From assembly GCF_029227915.1 (NCBI RefSeq), contig NC_079884.1, positions 16,184,001 through 16,248,000 on the forward strand: a stretch of 64,000 nt of DNA, given 5' to 3'. The position numbers were made by a program, and so were the translations under genes. The notes beneath the pieces are model-generated. The model did no database searches and was not told the origin of the DNA. It saw only the letters and a program-made list of their open reading frames with translations. Source of the DNA: Hydractinia symbiolongicarpus (lineage: Eukaryota; Cnidaria; Hydrozoa; Anthoathecata; Hydractiniidae). Positions 1 to 9,300 of this stretch are shown here, one piece after another. Numbering within the stretch: position 1 is the stretch's first letter; each line of letters starts with the position of its first letter.

Positions 1-900
1 GGGATCAATCCCAACGACGGTACAATCCGCGCCCTACAGGTAAAAGCGACTGATCATGCAGGCACGGACGAGGAAAAAGCGATCGTCGCAGCCTATGGCA
101 GCACGTTTTGTATTCCTCTAGGAAAAATGTTTGAATTGACACGAGACTTGCCGTTCTACCAGGCAGGATTATACGACAGGCAGCAATTCGTTATCCATTT
201 TGCATCATATGGTGACGTTATCAAAGATGGTGGTTTAGCAGCTGTTGGAAATATCGCAGCTAAACCACCGGATGCCGCGTATAAGATTTCTAATATCACA
301 CTAGAGTTTGACAAGGTTAATAACGAGGGTCTCGCGAGCGCTATCTTGTCACGGTATAGTCGTTTTGCGCTACCCTATGAAAGGGTACTCCGTAGCAAGG
401 ATGTCACGATGAAAAAGGCTGACACAAGCTACAATTTGCAAATTGATACGCCTGCAAAATGTTTGAAAGGCGTTTTACTGCTCTTTGTAGACCCTGGAAA
501 AGTGAAGGCTTACTCGGGCGCTAACGAGGTGTTTTATAACTCAAAGATCGAAAAAATCTCGATCACTGTTGAGGGTGAGCCTAATGATTTCTACACGCAC
601 GCGATGCTCCCGAAAGATCACCTCGAGCAGATCGTAAACTTATTCGGTAGCCACGATTCGGAGGTGACGATTGGGCAGTTCTTCACAGAGAGATACGCCC
701 TGTTTGTTGATTTCCGAGCATCACCTGATCATAGTCTCCACGGTTCCGGAAGGCAATTACAGAGAATATCAGACGGTATAACATTGCATATGACAAAGAA
801 GGCAGACGGAACAACCGGGAATATTAAATGCTACTTTTTCCTACTTCAGGATGCTCAGCCGAACATCTTAGATGGCCGTTATTACTCTGTGGAATACTGA
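1..900 (+). CDS. Major capsid-like protein, C-terminal part (cut by window edge)
   Basis: The reading frame is open from base 1 to the TGA at 898-900, so the start lies outside the window; the ATG at 127 is internal. The visible 299 residues have no transmembrane segment or low complexity and look like a beta-rich globular domain. The end resembles a protein family I remember as the double-jelly-roll capsid of Polinton/adintovirus-like elements of cnidarians; shared blocks include 'TPAKCLKGVLLLF', 'RYALFVDFRASPDHSLHG' and 'SDGITLHM'. It is followed seven bases later by a small membrane protein gene, a common partner in these elements. No stop or frameshift is seen in this part. Seen: intact frame and neighbours. 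Inferred: capsid identity, which rests on remembered family patterns and was not searched. Confidence 0.6.
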   Translation, partial: GINPNDGTIRALQVKATDHAGTDEEKAIVAAYGSTFCIPLGKMFELTRDLPFYQAGLYDRQQFVIHFASYGDVIKDGGLAAVGNIAAKPPDAAYKISNITLEFDKVNNEGLASAILSRYSRFALPYERVLRSKDVTMKKADTSYNLQIDTPAKCLKGVLLLFVDPGKVKAYSGANEVFYNSKIEKISITVEGEPNDFYTHAMLPKDHLEQIVNLFGSHDSEVTIGQFFTERYALFVDFRASPDHSLHGSGRQLQRISDGITLHMTKKADGTTGNIKCYFFLLQDAQPNILDGRYYSVEY

Positions 901-906
901 AAATAA

Positions 907-1303
907 ATGGCAACTATCGGTGTTCTTGTGGCTGGTGCTGCGATTAATGCATTAGCCTTTAGCGGATCAAATTTCCTGTTTAGTAAGCTGTCAGGCCATG
1001 GCGAAGAGGAACGGAAACGGCATGATAAAGCAATTGAACAACTTCAAGCAGCTCAGCAACAGTGGGTACGTGACAGGCAGGCAAAAATCGATTGGATCAA
1101 AGATCAACGAGAGCTTAAAGGCAAGCTGGAGAGAGCTTGAAGGAACTCGATGAAGGAATGAGGGAGTACTATATCGCAACGATCAAAAAAGCTCCAAAAA
1201 TATCCGATTTTTACACACCTTCCAAGCAACAACAAGACGGCGAGCTGACGTTCATCGTTGGATCCTTAACCCTTCTGGGTTTTGCAGCGTACAAGTTCGC
1301 CTA
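907..1303 (+). pseudogene. Small coiled-coil/membrane protein of the virus-like element, frameshifted
   Basis: The frame starts at ATG 907, directly after AATAAA (902-907), and stops at TGA 1138-1140 after 77 residues. A different frame then continues from about 1133 to TAG 1301-1303. The first part has a hydrophobic N-terminus ('IGVLVAGAAINALAF') and a charged helix rich in K, R, E and Q; the second has a helix, a 'FYTPSKQQ' block and a C-terminal hydrophobic segment ('TFIVGSLTLLGFAAYKF'). Together they fit one protein of about 130 residues split by a single frameshift near 1133-1140. I remember similar small proteins next to capsid genes in cnidarian Polinton-like elements. Function unknown; a virion membrane or minor structural role is inference. 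Confidence 0.55.
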
Positions 1304-1350
1304 GCGGCCGTGCTTCTGCGGTTATATAGCAAGTAAAACAGGGTTATAAA

Positions 1351-1571
1351 TTGGACTTAAAGAGGTTATGTGAGACAGATTATTTATCTGCCAACTCACT
1401 CCCTTACCACGACGGTAGAGCTATGTACATTTCAGAGCCTGGTTTGTACCAGCTGGAACTGTGTTCCCCTCTCGGGTTATATTCCCTTTCGGCCTTCGGT
1501 CATCAAGACTGGAAGCCGCCGAAGCATTCAAAACGTGGGTTTTCGAAGAGGTTTTGCCTTGCTCATGCTGA
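1351..1571 (+). pseudogene. Bro-N domain fragment
   Basis: A piece of a baculovirus-repeated-ORF N-terminal (Bro-N) DNA-binding domain. The block 'AMYISEPGLYQL' lies in one frame (about 1420-1460). The continuing block 'EAFKTWVFEEVLP', the typical end of Bro-N, lies in another frame and ends at TGA 1569-1571. There is no credible start codon and at least one frameshift, so this is a relic. It sits on the plus strand just before the integrase, while an intact Bro gene lies on the other side of the integrase on the minus strand. A GC-rich hairpin repeat begins right at its stop codon. Confidence 0.6.
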
Positions 1572-1617
1572 GACGGCCCTTCCGCTGACATCGCCTTACG
1601 GCTCCGCAGGAGCACGG
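1572..1617. repeat. GC-rich hairpin repeat, copy 1 (left of integrase)
   Basis: A 46-bp segment sharing 'TTCCGCTGACATCGCCT' and 'CGGCTCCGCAGGAGCACGG' with 2785-2836. It can form a small stem-loop (GCTCC-GCA-GGAGC). It lies between the Bro-N fragment and the integrase. Confidence 0.7.
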
Positions 1618-1708
1618 TCGCAGGCGATCTATCAGGAAAACGGGTGGTTTTCAAGCATTAAAGAGCTCGCTCTCAAGGATAAGGCCCATGATAGTATATG
1701 TAAAATGT

Positions 1709-1735
1709 TTTCGACATGTAATAAACATGTCGAAA
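1709..1735. promoter_or_regulatory. Perfect 11-bp hairpin over the integrase start
   Basis: TTTCGACATGT (1709-1719) pairs with ACATGTCGAAA (1725-1735) around the loop AATAA. The likely integrase ATG (1727-1729) lies in the right stem and AATAAA (1720-1725) overlaps the loop. It may be a transcript end signal for the upstream gene or a translation control; only the structure is seen. Confidence 0.6.
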
Positions 1736-2761
1736 GCACATATTCCCACAGAGAAGGAGGTAGAAAAATTGAGCAGTATTTACTATACCCCTGAAAATCT
1801 CTGGACTGGTCGCAAGGCTGTTAAATTGCTCGCTGAGCAGAGTGGACTACCTAAAAAGAAAGTCGTACACTGGCTGTCTAGGCAACTCTTATGGCTTAGA
1901 CATATTCGAGGACCTGAAAGGATTGATTACCCGCATTTTACCATTAAAAAACCTAATGCAACGCACCAATTTGACTTGCTCTACATGCCTCATGACAAAA
2001 TTTACAGCAACGTGTACAAATATATCCTCACAGGGATCGATGTAGCCTCGCGCTACAAGGTAGCTAGACCATTGAGAACGAAGAAAGCCAGCGAAGTCGC
2101 TGACATGATCAAGGACATTTACAAAGCAGAACCTTTACGCTATCCGATAATCTTCCAGTGCGACAACGGTAGTGAGTTCAAGTCGGATGTGACAAAACTG
2201 CTAGAGGGCAAAGGGGTCGAGATTAAGCGCGCAACCACCAAATATCATCATACGTTCACAGCCTTTGTCGAGTCTTATAACAAGGTGCTCGCTGAGAGAC
2301 TGTTCAAGTCCCAGGATGCACAGGAGTTGGTCACTGATGAGACTAGTACCACATGGGTGAAACATCTGTACACCATCGTCAAAAGCATGAACAATACCAA
2401 GACTGCCATGATCGGGATGAAACCCAACAAGGCAATCAAGCTAGATGAAGTTTTTAATGTGAAAGACGGGCAGCACCCAGATCGCCTGGCGTCTCCGCAG
2501 GAGCAAGAAAAGCCGTTACCTGAGGACGGTCTTTACTTGTACCTGCTGCAGCCTGGAGAAGAGCATGGTGATGCGAAAAAACGTGCAACGGACGCTTGGT
2601 GGAGCAAAAAGACGTATAGGTTAAATCGCATCGAGCAGCAACCAAACAACCGTGTGCTATATTACTTGCAAGACGGGCCAGAGCGGAGCTTTGTTTCAGA
2701 AGAACTCATGGAAATTCCGGAAGATGTTCAAGTACCTCCCGAGCATGTTAAGGAGTGGTAA
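1727..2761 (+). CDS. Retroviral-type (rve) DDE integrase of Polinton-like element
   Basis: Intact integrase of 344 residues from ATG 1727; an earlier in-frame ATG at 1688 would add 13 residues. I prefer 1727 because it begins 'MSKAHIPTEKEVEKL' and follows AATAAA. Numbered from 1688, the catalytic triad is D96 ('HQFDLLYM'), D159 ('FQCDNGSEF') and E195 ('FVESYNK'), with exactly 35 residues between D159 and E195, the classic D,D35E spacing. A basic N-terminal helical part precedes the core. The C-terminal part (about residues 285-345) has a chromo/SH3-like block followed by an acidic tail. In Polintons this enzyme joins the linear element DNA to the host chromosome. It is one of the few unbroken genes here. 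It lies internally, between capsid and polymerase, rather than at a recognisable element end. Confidence 0.88.
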   Translation: MSKAHIPTEKEVEKLSSIYYTPENLWTGRKAVKLLAEQSGLPKKKVVHWLSRQLLWLRHIRGPERIDYPHFTIKKPNATHQFDLLYMPHDKIYSNVYKYILTGIDVASRYKVARPLRTKKASEVADMIKDIYKAEPLRYPIIFQCDNGSEFKSDVTKLLEGKGVEIKRATTKYHHTFTAFVESYNKVLAERLFKSQDAQELVTDETSTTWVKHLYTIVKSMNNTKTAMIGMKPNKAIKLDEVFNVKDGQHPDRLASPQEQEKPLPEDGLYLYLLQPGEEHGDAKKRATDAWWSKKTYRLNRIEQQPNNRVLYYLQDGPERSFVSEELMEIPEDVQVPPEHVKEW

Positions 2762-2784
2762 GCGTAGTTTTTGTAATCTATCAA

Positions 2785-2836
2785 GACGGGCTTCGCCCTT
2801 CCGCTGACATCGCCTGGCGGCTCCGCAGGAGCACGG
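2785..2836. repeat. GC-rich hairpin repeat, copy 2 (right of integrase)
   Basis: Second copy of the repeat at 1572-1617, in the same orientation and 24 bp after the integrase stop. It carries an extra GGGC-TTC-GCCC hairpin as well as GCTCC-GCA-GGAGC. The integrase is bracketed by the two copies. Confidence 0.7.
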
Positions 2837-2850
2837 GTTACAAAAAAATC

Positions 2851-3657
2851 CTAGATCTCGGCAAGCTTCATCAATCTCTGATGTGTATAATTACGACCTA
2901 ATCGAAAGTGCCTTGGACGTTCGGGATTTACTTTGATGCATCCACGCTCTCGGAGCCAGTTGTAATGTACAATGGCATTTGGAGTTTCTGCAAGAACGAC
3001 GAGTTGACCGTTGGGATGATCTGTTAACTTGTTGCGAATCTTTTGCGCTACATAGCCTTGTTGCCCACATATAGCGACATACGGATATTCATCGTCGTTA
3101 TTCTTTTGGATTATAACCATCCCATTATCTTTTCTAGGGTCTTCAAGGTGAGGAACGGCTCGCTTATGTAGTTCTTCAATTTCTTGCTCTTGTACGGCTA
3201 TCGTTCGATCTAAGTCGTCAACATCTTCCTCTAGGGTAAGAATTTGACGATCTTTGTCCTCCAAGTCGTCGTTGAGCAGAGCCAGCGCCGCTTGATTTTC
3301 TTCTACAATTCCAGCAAGCTTGCGGACCTCTCGAGGTAAAACCTCTCCAACAACCCAATCCGAAAATGGTTTGCCACACCTCAAAAGGAAGCAATAAAGG
3401 CCTGGCTCTGTCAGCAAAACTGTGTTTGGCTGGGTGTGGACAGATCTTTCCACACCTTGGAGGTTAGTAATAGCGTCGCCAAGCCGTATTTTGTAGTTGT
3501 TGGGAACAAGTCTCTGAAGGGCTTTTACTCCCGCCTCCCGCTTATAGCCTGCGGCTCTCCAAACATCGGAGGCTACGATGCATTGACCTTTATCCTGAAC
3601 AAAGAATGATCGGACTTGCTTTCCTTCAAAGTAATCAACTGCTACAAGACAAGACAT
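2851..3657 (-). CDS. Bro-N protein with central coiled coil
   Basis: Intact frame of 268 residues. I choose the ATG at 3657 ('MSCLVAVDYFEGKQVRSFF'), where Bro-N normally begins; the ATG at 3675 adds six residues. Order: Bro-N DNA-binding domain (about 1-115, with 'VASDVWRAAGYK', 'LTEPGLYCFLLRCGKPFSDW' and 'EVLPREVRK'), an acidic coiled coil (about 120-165, rich in L, E and D), then a C-terminal domain of about 95 residues beginning near 'NGMVIIQKN' that resembles the C-terminal domains of viral KilA/Bro proteins. Such proteins are common in large DNA viruses and probably bind DNA; the target is unknown. It is the first gene of a minus-strand block that runs to the polymerase, counted from the integrase side. 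Confidence 0.8.
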   Translation of the reverse strand: MSCLVAVDYFEGKQVRSFFVQDKGQCIVASDVWRAAGYKREAGVKALQRLVPNNYKIRLGDAITNLQGVERSVHTQPNTVLLTEPGLYCFLLRCGKPFSDWVVGEVLPREVRKLAGIVEENQAALALLNDDLEDKDRQILTLEEDVDDLDRTIAVQEQEIEELHKRAVPHLEDPRKDNGMVIIQKNNDDEYPYVAICGQQGYVAQKIRNKLTDHPNGQLVVLAETPNAIVHYNWLRERGCIKVNPERPRHFRLGRNYTHQRLMKLAEI

Positions 3658-3717
3658 CTTTCTTATACACGCCAAGGCTCAACCACAGTTTTTTTTGATT
3701 CGCAAAATGTCACAAAA

Positions 3718-3876
3718 TTACTGGATCCAATAACCAAGCTGAGGAAGCCATGGATATTTTTCGCATAACTCTTCAATATCCCGAGTCGTGTTTACCAGTT
3801 TGCTGTCAGCGTCATCATTCACTGCATCTATCAGTCTGTCATGGGCTTGATACACAGCTTTAATTACATCATCCAT
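3718..3876 (-). CDS. Small acidic ORF, 52 aa, unknown function
   Basis: Short intact frame, 'MDDVIKAVYQAHDRLIDAV...' to TAA at 3718-3720, fitting between the Bro gene and the ATPase relic on the same strand with little spacing. It is predicted to be helical, with Trp/Pro-rich residues at the end ('YPWLPQLGYW'). I do not recognise the family. Support comes from the tight fit in a packed gene block and a codon pattern like its neighbours. Confidence 0.45.
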   Translation of the reverse strand: MDDVIKAVYQAHDRLIDAVNDDADSKLVNTTRDIEELCEKYPWLPQLGYWIQ

Positions 3877-3889
3877 CTTTTCTTACATG

Positions 3890-4596
3890 TCAAGAGTCTA
3901 ACTTGCATCCAACAATCTTGTAACTTCTAGGATTCTCCAGTCTTACGTACAAGCAAGCATGCTTGGACTTCTTGAGCTGAGCCTTAATAATGGAAATTTC
4001 TTCCCTACTTGAAATTACATCGTTCTCTTCATGAATGAGCTCAAACTCCTTCCGATTCTTCGGATACCAGACAAAAAGCTGTTTCATTTGATCCCTTACT
4101 GTTATTGGAATCTTCTTATATCTTTGTGTTAGTAGCCAGAGACTGTGTTTGCGATGTCTACCCGAAACAGCTAGTTCTAGCAACGCACCACGAGTTTTGT
4201 CGAGACTTTCGTCGGCTATCATATCGTCAACGATAAACAACGTCTATTCGCCCGCCAGCAATGACGACAGTTTTTGAATCCACTCGAACAGCTGCTCCTT
4301 GGGCTCCACCAGGAACACGTAGTCATCCCTCCATAGCGAGGATCTCTCCTGATAGGTCTTGTTCCAGCGGATTGTAGGGCAGAGAATGATAATGTTGTCA
4401 AAATGCTGCCTATACTCGTTCTCAAGCAAATTCAGGACACGCTGCGTTTTGCCACAGCTTGTCGGCCCAGTAAAAATTGCCGTATGCGGCTCCTTGACAA
4501 TGTCCTTTTTATTTCACTCTTGCCCGTCAGGACGGAGACGAACCTTGTAGACTTACTTAGAGATGAAGCGGTTACCTTTTCTAATGTTCTAGGCAT
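3890..4596 (-). pseudogene. A32-type genome-packaging ATPase (FtsK/HerA-like), broken
   Basis: The P-loop 'FTGPTSCGKT' (minus strand, about 4460-4490) and the Walker B 'LFIVDD' (about 4225-4242) identify the packaging ATPase of Polintons, adintoviruses and NCLDV-like viruses, which drives DNA into capsids. Motifs after Walker B ('SLWLLTQRY', 'MKQLFVWYPK') also fit. The likely start is ATG 4596, overlapping the end of the zinc-protein relic. Two lesions are visible: a frameshift in an A run at about 4500-4515, just before the P-loop, and an in-frame TAG at 4244-4246 between the P-loop and Walker B. Total span is about 235 codons, near the normal length for these small ATPases. Not functional as it stands. 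Confidence 0.82.
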
Positions 4597-4780
4597 ATGG
4601 CTCCACAGTCTTTACAGCGGGATATCCTCCTACCATGTTCGATGCATCTACTGCGTTCTTGCGATGCCTTCTTTTTATCTAGACATTTGACACAATACTT
4701 CGTTCGTTCCCTTTGATTCTAAAATTGTTTAGCGGCGAAAGACTTCTTTTACACTTTGAACAGCATTTCTTGGTCTTCAT
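4581..4780 (-). pseudogene. Small Cys-rich zinc-binding protein, frameshifted
   Basis: From ATG 4780 the frame reads 'MKTKKCCSKCKRSLSPL' and is lost near 4700-4713. The next frame continues 'KYCVKCLDKKKASQERS' and 'CIEHGRRISRCKDCG' to a TAG at 4581-4583. Three CxxC pairs and a CxEHGRR...CKxCG motif fit a zinc-knuckle family seen in NCLDV-like viruses and cnidarian virus-like elements (remembered, not searched). Its end overlaps the ATPase start by 16 bases. The original length would be about 66 residues. Confidence 0.55.
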
Positions 4781-4788
4781 GTTTAACT

Positions 4789-4813
4789 CGTGTTTACCCT
4801 CGGGGTAAACACG
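4789..4813. terminator. Perfect 11-bp hairpin between small genes
   Basis: CGTGTTTACCC (4789-4799), loop TCG, GGGTAAACACG (4803-4813). It lies between the stop of the 80-aa gene (4825) and the start of the zinc-protein relic (4780), that is, at the transcript end of the upstream minus-strand gene. Termination or 3'-end processing is inferred from position. Confidence 0.55.
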
Positions 4814-4824
4814 AATGTGGTCAA

Positions 4825-5067
4825 CTATTTTGTAGGCATCATGGAACGCTTATACCACCCTTGTTTTATCGCGTAATCGTCGAATAAAATCGATCCTGTC
4901 ATATATTCAGCGAGCTTCAAGCCGTCCTCCATGTCCATCTTGGCCCCCGGTTTAGAAACTCCCAGAGCCTTTTTCGCGCCTAGCGTCAAGACAATAGTAT
5001 AGGATACTAGTCTGACAGATTCCCACAAGGAATCGACGACTTCTTTCTCATACTCTTTGCTGCTCAT
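4825..5067 (-). CDS. 80-aa ORF, unknown
   Basis: Intact frame starting 'MSSKEYEKEVVDSLWES', with a central moderately hydrophobic stretch ('VSYTIVLTLGA') and a 'GLKLAEYMTGSILFDDYAIKQG' region. The start lies in AATAAATG (minus strand of 5065-5072), and the gene begins 11 bases after the stop of the 114-aa membrane protein on the same strand. Possibly a small membrane-associated structural protein; no family recognised. Confidence 0.6.
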   Translation of the reverse strand: MSSKEYEKEVVDSLWESVRLVSYTIVLTLGAKKALGVSKPGAKMDMEDGLKLAEYMTGSILFDDYAIKQGWYKRSMMPTK

Positions 5068-5077
5068 TTATTATAGG

Positions 5078-5422
5078 TTATCGCATCTTGAAAATGTCGA
5101 TATGACGCTCTTGCGTGTACTGCTGAGACGGCCCTGACACGGGCGCACCTGTGGAGACGCTAGGCGTTTCAGCAGGCTTCTTACGTATGTAATAGACTGC
5201 CACGCAAGCGGCAAGTACGGCAATACCTCCAGCGATATAAAGATATGCACTGAAGTTGTGAGGACCTGCGACAGGTTCCTGACCCTCTTGCGAAGTACTT
5301 TTGCCCACGTTCTTCGGTAAGTCAGCCTTGTTCTTGCGATTCCATTCAGCAAGTTTTTTGCCAGCAGCAACACGACCCTCATTCTTCTTGGTTATGACTT
5401 GGTTAGATTGTTCTTCACTCAT
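5078..5422 (-). CDS. 114-aa single-span membrane protein
   Basis: Intact frame. The N-terminal half is charged and Lys-rich, one transmembrane helix lies at about residues 57-79 ('SAYLYIAGGIAVLAACVAVYYI', then basic RKK), and a Pro/Ser/Thr-rich tail follows. This is the usual layout of a small type II/III virion membrane protein. The start (AATAAATG, minus strand of 5420-5427) overlaps the TGA of the preceding broken ORF as ATGA. Function inferred only from topology and context. Confidence 0.65.
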   Translation of the reverse strand: MSEEQSNQVITKKNEGRVAAGKKLAEWNRKNKADLPKNVGKSTSQEGQEPVAGPHNFSAYLYIAGGIAVLAACVAVYYIRKKPAETPSVSTGAPVSGPSQQYTQERHIDIFKMR

Positions 5423-5547
5423 TTATTTAGTTGGCCCACATGGGTTGGAAAAATAGTAGATGAGGATGAAAAGAAGTCTTTATCTGAAGTTCCCAGATCG
5501 GGGGTGGTAGCGGGGGACGTTTCATCCCCCACCTACAACGAGGGGAA
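5420..5547 (-). pseudogene. Small ORF relic overlapping the 114-aa gene
   Basis: From an ATG near 5547 the frame meets a TAG after six codons, then stays open as a Ser/Thr/Asp-rich stretch ('SPATTPDLGTSDKDFFSSSS', 'TIFPTHVGQLNK') to a TGA that shares bases with the next start codon (ATGA). The overlap suggests this was a real gene whose start is now broken or lies further upstream. Confidence 0.35.
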
Positions 5548-5679
5548 ATCCATCTACTGTTCTAAACGACCGAAGGCACGTTTGGGCTAAAGATTTTGTA
5601 AAGAGCTTTAGATACCACACCAATATGTGTACCGTGCCTTATTCTGAACATTTTCCCCCTGCTTACACTATCAATATTT

Positions 5680-6309
5680 TCACGATTGCTCATGTGAAAC
5701 TTCAAAAGACTGTTTCCCATCTTTTTCTTGCTGTTCGTCATCTCGCTTTTCATCTGTCTTATGCTTCACGGAGATGTGATTAATTGTATGAGCTGCAACC
5801 AATAGTGGCGCTAGAAATTTTCCAAAGGCAGAGTACACAAGGATCCCCAAATCTGCCATGGAGTCTTTAATGATGGGGTCCTCTTCGATGTCTTTTTTCA
5901 GACCCTCCGCACTATCGAGTTGAACAACATTACCTACGGCCTTCGCGTACATACTAATCGCATGTGAAGATAGTGCTTTGGTGGTCTTCTCCCCCTTATC
6001 GTGAATTTCACGTTGAATGAATTCCGCATACGCTTTTTTGATCGCCTCCTCAGGAGCTTTGTCGACAAATCCTTCAGTACATTTGTTCGGCAAGAGATGC
6101 TGTTTGCCTTCGCGTATAGCTTCTTTCAAAGCTTGGCGTTTGTCCATAGTGAAACCTTCAAAAGCTTCTGCTGGTGTGTCGACTTCGTCAAATATTTCTG
6201 AGATTGCTGCAGACATCTTTATTAGAAGCCTTCTATAGCGCAAAAAGCAGAGCACGATCAAGACGTACGGAAGAATTATTGCTACAGTAAGGCCTATGTC
6301 GTTCATCAT
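5680..6309 (-). CDS. 209-aa protein with N-terminal membrane anchor
   Basis: Intact frame starting 'MMNDIGLTVAIILPYVLIVL', a strong membrane anchor or uncleaved signal, followed by a basic stop-transfer ('RYRRLLIK'). A long mostly helical, acidic/basic domain follows. A second weakly hydrophobic stretch lies near residues 155-172 ('LGILVYSAFGKFLAPLLVAA'), and the tail is very charged. It begins 19 bases after the polymerase stop on the same strand, with AATAAA four bases before its ATG. I do not recognise it; a virion or DNA-packaging membrane factor is a guess from context. Confidence 0.6.
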   Translation of the reverse strand: MMNDIGLTVAIILPYVLIVLCFLRYRRLLIKMSAAISEIFDEVDTPAEAFEGFTMDKRQALKEAIREGKQHLLPNKCTEGFVDKAPEEAIKKAYAEFIQREIHDKGEKTTKALSSHAISMYAKAVGNVVQLDSAEGLKKDIEEDPIIKDSMADLGILVYSAFGKFLAPLLVAAHTINHISVKHKTDEKRDDEQQEKDGKQSFEVSHEQS

Positions 6310-6328
6310 TTTTATTTTTCAACGCGAC

Positions 6329-9300
6329 TTACAATTCCAAAGGCACCGTATGTATACCATCCTCGAGTACCTTTCGCTTATCATAAAACGCCGAGAGGCC
6401 CAGCTTGTTTTGTTCGTACGTAACCATCCCCTGGTTCCGCACCCGGAAACCTAAGTTTTTCACAATGTCAATAGAGCCATTCAACGCGTTCTTATACCTC
6501 TCCCATGTCATAGCGTTCCGCTTCTTCGACATGCCCTTACAGGAGAATTTTGTGCCCTCTTTACCTTCCACAAAGTAACACTTGGTTGTGTCAGCGATCA
6601 TCCTAAACCCGATAAATTCCGGTTTGAATATCCCTTCTGTTCGACTTGAGTACTTATCAGTGACGAGCCAGTTTTTCACGTCTTTGTCGTACTCGTCAAG
6701 CAGTTCAGGGCGAACGACATCACGCAACTCTTCCCCAGAGATGGCAAAGTATGCACTATCCGTATCCATATAAAGATATTCAAAATCTCGACGATCCACG
6801 TACTTATCCAAAAAATCGTAATAGAACTCAAGCATGCGGAATTTGGCCAGCTGGTACACCGCAATACCACACTGGTACGCTCTGTCGATATGCACCTCTT
6901 TCTTTCCTTCTCGGATCTCGTAAGCATCACCTATCTCTTCAAGATCTTCAGGGTACGGCGATCTCATCGCTGCATCCACCGTCTTTTTATCTCTCGTAAA
7001 GGTGGTGTTCGCATGCCTCGCTTGATCTTCGATCATTTTTCCATAGAACGAGGTCCCTTTCAACTTGGCCGTATCTCCCGCGATGCGCTTGTCGGGGTCT
7101 TTATCGGCTTGTCGTCGTGCATCCGCAATTTCTTCCGGGAACCACGCAAACGGTTTACCTCGAGTGTACTTGATGAATTGGTGAAAAGCAGACACTTTCA
7201 GGCCATGGTCAAGGTACCACTCGAGCAAGGTTGTGAACAGCAAGATCTTTTCAGCTTTCATCAACCCTAGGAGCTTACGTGTGCCTGAAATACGTTTGCG
7301 CCCTGTTGCTTTTAGGTACTCGTGCATGTGCTCGGGGATTTGATCGTCGGGTATCTCCTTGACCACAAATAGCGGAGCCATCTCGCTGAATTTGTCATAC
7401 AGTTCCAGAGGGACCTCGATGTCGACCTGTGCAAAACCAAAAAGGGATCCATTTTGCATACCTTGTATCAACAGTCTGATGTTGTGCTCAGCCGTGGGTG
7501 TTTTGATCTTGATCAGCTTCTCTTTACCGCATGGAAAGTAGTTCATCAACGTACTCGGGTACAGCAGGTTCGCGTCAAGCCCCAAAACAGTTTTGCACTT
7601 CCGTGGCTCCTGGTAGATGTGAGATCTGATACCCGTCACGTCTCTCTCGTGGTACCTACAGAACACGATGGCAGGCCCTCCCACCATGCCCGTCTGCAAG
7701 AGCTCGTAGGCCTCATTCTTCGTGCACTCAGTGCAAGCCTTTTGCACCTTTTTGCACGCCTTGCACTTCTTGTTGAAGCAGTCTTCATTACACTTATGCT
7801 TACAAGGCTCTCCTGGAGCGTATAGCTCTAGCTTTGAATTCAGTCGTAGAGACTTGTTCAAGACGTAGCGCATCGATACGCCTGGAATGCTTACTGCGTC
7901 TTTCAAAATGTCTATCTCGTCGTCGTAGTACTGCAGTCTTATCTTGTCCACGGCTTCGATGAAGGGTTCCACATCGGCTAAATTGTACTCACGCAACCAG
8001 TCCATCATGGTGACGCAGCCTCGCTTGTAAAACTCTGCACGGAATGTTTCGTACTCATCAAGAGAGAGGGTGTTTTTACCAATAAGACTGCTATAGAAGT
8101 GTTCGTACGCCACGGGTCCGACGTGGGTTAGCTTGTCATAGCTCGTCAGCCACTCGTATGAGAACACCAGCTTTTCGAGCTTGCAATCCAGAGACTTGCA
8201 CCATTGGTTGTAGCTCAGACTAGGAGCGAGAAAATTTTTGATATCGAGAAATTTGAACCTCGAGGTCGTCAGGAACATGTAGTCGTTGTCTTTCTTCGCC
8301 ACGTTGATCTTTTCGCTATCGTTTCTGATTTGATCGACAAAGTACCGCTTGATCATGCTCAGGTCATACTTGCCACTGTTGAAGCCGATCACGGCCACTT
8401 GGTTTACCCACTCGTTCCATGCCTTCTGAGTCTTATCTGGAAGCATGTCAAAATCATTGGGTCTCGGGTACATTCTCTCCACCTCTTCCACGATGAGGGC
8501 GTGTCTCTTGTCGAGCTGCTCCACAAACCGTTTAACCAAGATCTTGGGATCATCGTGCTCCAGGAACGTTGGATCTCCGTTCAGACTATCGTGAATAGCG
8601 ACGCTGACCGGCACATGCTCCGATATATACATCAGGTCTGCTGTTTGCCGCTGATTCAGAGGGAGCATGAGGGCCTCGAAATCAAACACGATGTAGTGAG
8701 GGTAGGGTCGAAATTTTTTCTTGAAGTACCTCTTGGCTTTGGGTGGGCTCTCACACTCCCATACTGCCACGAGGTTGTAGCCAAGTTTTCGGATGCCTTT
8801 CTCCTTTGACTTGGTGGCCGTATATCGATTTTTGTTTGTTCCTTGGCAGGGGCATCCGTGCCACTTGCAACCGTGGTACTCATAGACTGTCTTAGTCTCT
8901 GGCTCATAGCCGTCTACCTTGTAGACCTCGTCCCCAAAACTATTTTGTATGACTCGTTCTCCCCCATGCCCACACAGCGCGTGATGGATGTGCCTTCCAG
9001 TTTCCCTCGACATGTGCTCGAGCCATTTACAAGCGTCATAGCTGAAGTCCTCACCGTAAAAGACCTTCTCTGACTTGCTAGGCATGCGCTTGACCTTCTT
9101 GTCTTTGCATATGATAGTCGGCTTTTTTCCTTCACATATATTCTTATGTCTCGTAAGATCTCCGCTGCTTGCAAACATTTGCTTGCAGGCTTCGCATTCC
9201 CATTTCTGTCGTGCCAGTACGTCTAAATCCTTGATGTAGAAACAGTGCCCATCCAGCATGCCGAGGTTGATTGTGTCTAAATCTTTTTTTGTATTGATTC

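Noticed and set aside
8204-8809. Plus-strand ORF of 201 aa inside the polymerase
   Set aside because: It is antisense to conserved polymerase motifs and has no domain of its own.
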